Shown piece after piece: positions 61,736 to 64,000 of a DNA stretch of 64,000 nucleotides. The notes under the pieces were generated by a model. It was not told where the DNA came from. It searched no databases and was given only the letters and a program-made list of their open reading frames with translations. Within the stretch, counting starts at the first letter, position 1. Each line of letters begins with the position of its first letter. A program made the position numbers and the translations under genes. Origin of the DNA: Epiperipatus broadwayi (taxonomy: Eukaryota > Onychophora > Udeonychophora > Euonychophora > Peripatidae). Where the stretch lies: assembly GCA_028023455.1 (NCBI GenBank), contig JAQFVV010013408.1, positions 62,001 through 126,000 on the forward strand, given 5' to 3'.

Positions 61736-63115
61736 GGAGTGTCATTGCTACATGTAATAGAATTGTGATACTGTATTTCAGGGTCATATGTTGCTTTGCA
61801 TCGAAAAGGATCTAGAATGACACAATCAGTGAACATTTATAACTTCTTTACAGTTTAATTTACCAAATATTATAAGTCTTCTTGTCAGTCATTGAAATTC
61901 TGTCATCAGATCTTCGTGTTTATTATGAAACTCCACCATTTTATTTATTATCCTGATAAGCAGGAAATTTCACCGTTCTTTTTAATCAAATTGCTAATAA
62001 TAATATCATTACTAGAAACCTGACCATGATTCTTTTTTTAGTGAACCTAAGAATAGATTTATTTGTATTCACAACACTCTCCTTAGAGGAATTTAATACT
62101 TTAGTAATATAACAATCCTGGAATTCTAGCAATTTTAGTGTTTAATAGTAGTTGGAATTTAGTATGTATAAAATACTCCTAAAAACAAACATTAATATGA
62201 ATGGAATAAAATCGACTTTTTAATGCATTAGGGCATACTAATCTATAATTCATTTAACAATATGCAATTGCAAGATCTCACTGTACTTATTGCTATAAAT
62301 ATATGTATATTTAAATATGCATACAAAAACGCATATATACATATATGAGACAATATGTTCTGTTAAATATCAAAGCCCAATTTATTACATAAAGAGGAAG
62401 AAGACACTTATTAAAAAATTTAAATAGAATAAAAATATAGGTTTGATAATTAAATATGGAAAAAAAATTATGATGACAGAAAAGACACTTGACATTGATA
62501 CTTGATAGTAAAAATGTAGAAGTTATGCATGCTTTTGTTTTCTTCAATTACTTATTAATAACTGATGATTAAGTAAGTGAGGAAATTGATAGCAGAATTT
62601 AAATAAAAATTAATGAAAATAACTTGATATTTCGTTTCTTTTTTTTAAAAAAAGAATAAAAATTATGACAGTTATTTTATTCGCTGTGATTTTATTTTAT
62701 GAATGTGAAAGATGGATTATGATAAAAAGTAGAAAAAGGATTATTTGTACGATTAACTGAGCCTTAACAGTAGTTCTGAAAAAGATATTCTATGCACTGT
62801 AGTGGTCAGGATGAGCTGTCAACAGCAACATTACCACTAGGGTAATTTATAGCATCACAACTCATTTGAACACCACGCAATACTTTATTTTGTTTGGCTC
62901 GCTCGTGATCAGCAAGAGAGAGAGACTCTTAGATTTATATTATAACTATATGACCTTGGGCAATCAAGACAGTTAATGCAATATATATTGAAAATACAAA
63001 TACTTTATTAGTAATACATTACAAACAAAAGAAATAAACACCACTTAATTGTTTCTAGACTCATTGGAGATAGTGGAAATTACAGTAATTTGTGATTATA
63101 TGTGTCAAGAGTTTC
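61736..63115. other. AT-rich DNA, nothing recognised
   Basis: No motif was recognised. The minus-strand frame 62311-62547 has only random-like hydrophobic sequence. Confidence 0.4.
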
Positions 63116-63116
63116 A

Positions 63117-63118
<2 letters not shown>

Positions 63119-63185
<67 letters not shown>
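63119..63185. repeat. (TA)n microsatellite
   Basis: About 33 TA units, about 70 bp from the ribozyme-like fold on its 3' side. Confidence 0.95.
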
Positions 63186-63188
<3 letters not shown>

Positions 63189-63254
63189 TTTAAAATTAAA
63201 TATATTCAATTTATAGACAACTAAATACTTAAAATATATAAATAATAAATTTAT

Positions 63255-63303
63255 TAATATCTAATCGATTTTCGTTCAAAATATGAACCTTATCAAGATA
63301 TTA
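63255..63303 (-). ncRNA. Hammerhead-like fold downstream of Penelope ORF
   Basis: Minus strand: helix I TAATATC (63297-63303); TTGATAAG (63289-63296) where CTGANGA is expected; stem II GTTC and GAAC, perfect, around a 7-nt loop (63274-63288); GAAA (63270-63273); helix III ATCGAT, a perfect palindrome (63264-63269); TA; then GATATTA (63255-63261), perfectly complementary to helix I. All helices and GAAA are intact. The core has U for C3 and A for G8, two bases that pair in the fold, plus one extra base before stem II. It lies 72 bp past the Penelope stop codon, where Penelope ribozymes are expected. Confidence 0.55.
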
Positions 63304-63374
63304 CAACAATTGAAAAAAATTTTTCACGTGATTTACATATCATATATAGGTCAAACTTAACAATAAAGATGTTT

Positions 63375-64000
63375 TTAAATTTTCCAATTTTTATTTAATG
63401 ACCATTTTCCACCTAACTTAACCGACCCTTGTACTAAATTTATACATTTCTCTTTATTTTCATGTATATACAATGTTTCATATACTTTTCTTTCTTTATA
63501 ATTTTTACAATATTTGATGACTTCAATACTTTCTTCACAATTCATAATGTGTCCTGTTTCTAAAAAATGGCAAAATGGACCTGATTTAATATCTTTTCTT
63601 TTTATAGCTCTGTCATGCTCTTTACCCCTTTCTGTTTTACTTTTTGCTGACTGACCTATGTATATCATCTTGCATATTTTACAAATAATTTTATATATTA
63701 TTCCTATCCTATCATTCTTATCATTCCTTATTTTAGAATTACTTACTAGTTTTTTTAAAGATTTACTATTTTTCCATCCAATACCTATATTAAGATTTAT
63801 TTTTTCTTTTCTATCATTTAGAATTTCATATACATCCTTAGAATATGGAATAGAAATCCATTTCTTATTTTTTCTTTCAATTTTATTGCTAACTTTTTTA
63901 TACCTATTTTTATTTATTAAAATATTTTTTACAACTTTACTATTATATCCATATTCAATGTATTCATCTTGGATTTTCAATTTTTGCTCCATTGCATCTT
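63375..64000 (-). CDS. Penelope-like element C-terminal ORF with GIY-YIG endonuclease, partial
   Basis: An open frame ends with TAA at 63375 and continues past the right edge of the window; the first ATG inside is at 63992, but the frame is open upstream of it. About 207 codons are visible. An N-terminal EYIEYGYNSKVVKNILIN segment (end of RT and linker) is followed by WISIPYSKDVYEILND. The GIY-YIG domain follows: RIGIIYKIICKICKMIYIGQ with a Cys pair between the two motif halves, as in Penelopes, then a KTERGKEHDRAI helix, SGPFCHFLETGHIM and a Glu-containing ERKVYETLYIHEN block. There are no stops or frameshifts, unlike all other elements here, so this copy may be young. GIY-YIG would nick target DNA for reverse transcription at a chromosome end or break. 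Confidence 0.88.
   Translation of the reverse strand, partial: DAMEQKLKIQDEYIEYGYNSKVVKNILINKNRYKKVSNKIERKNKKWISIPYSKDVYEILNDRKEKINLNIGIGWKNSKSLKKLVSNSKIRNDKNDRIGIIYKIICKICKMIYIGQSAKSKTERGKEHDRAIKRKDIKSGPFCHFLETGHIMNCEESIEVIKYCKNYKERKVYETLYIHENKEKCINLVQGSVKLGGKWSLNKNWKI

Noticed and set aside
62560-62600. CTGATGA near 62565 as a hammerhead core
   Set aside because: GAAA occurs downstream, but no stem II, helix I or helix III can be formed.

Overview
This window looks like intergenic or intronic DNA from an animal genome. It is very AT-rich, every long protein match is a fragment of a transposable element, and I found no convincing host exon. The element mix (RTE-like LINEs, Penelope-like elements with GIY-YIG endonuclease, Ty3/Gypsy elements with long LTRs, tRNA-derived SINEs, hammerhead-ribozyme repeats, long TA and TATC microsatellites) is what a mollusc, perhaps a cephalopod, would show. 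The taxon is an inference.

Layout. 1-13.8 kb: decayed LINEs on both strands, a 690-bp tetranucleotide array and a foldback. 13.9-22.4 kb: a Ty3/Gypsy element (element 1) with two ~2.7-kb LTRs, a degenerate tRNA-Lys-type primer site and a gag remnant joined to a pol tail. Penelope fragments lie on both sides, head to head. 24.4-35.3 kb: a second LTR element (element 2) with ~1.66-kb LTRs and a broken gag-protease region, interrupted by a solo LTR of the element-1 family. 35.3-50 kb: a hAT terminus, three SINE-type insertions (two with clear target-site duplications), LINE and Penelope fragments and two hammerhead-ribozyme loci. 50.3-57.3 kb: a minus-strand Gypsy element (element 3) with a perfect tRNA-Lys primer site and a gag/integrase fusion ORF. 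A 623-bp hammerhead element is inserted in its leader. 57.3-64 kb: unassigned AT-rich DNA, a SINE inside a small tandem array, a LINE RT remnant, and at the right edge an open Penelope ORF followed 72 bp later by a ribozyme-like fold.

The most interesting signal is a set of small repeats that encode type-I hammerhead ribozymes with palindromic helix III: 53.9 kb (intact core), 44.7 kb (intact core in one of two copies), 36.3 and 40.0 kb (decayed, one family), and 63.3 kb (next to a Penelope ORF, with a U3/A8 core). The two best loci show tandem plus inverted partial units flanked by short direct repeats. That is the architecture of Penelope pseudo-LTRs and retrozymes. A second signal is a pair of independent gag-to-integrase-tail internal deletions in Gypsy elements that end in the same short tail motif. 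A third is a hairpin at the 5' tip of every Gypsy LTR here.
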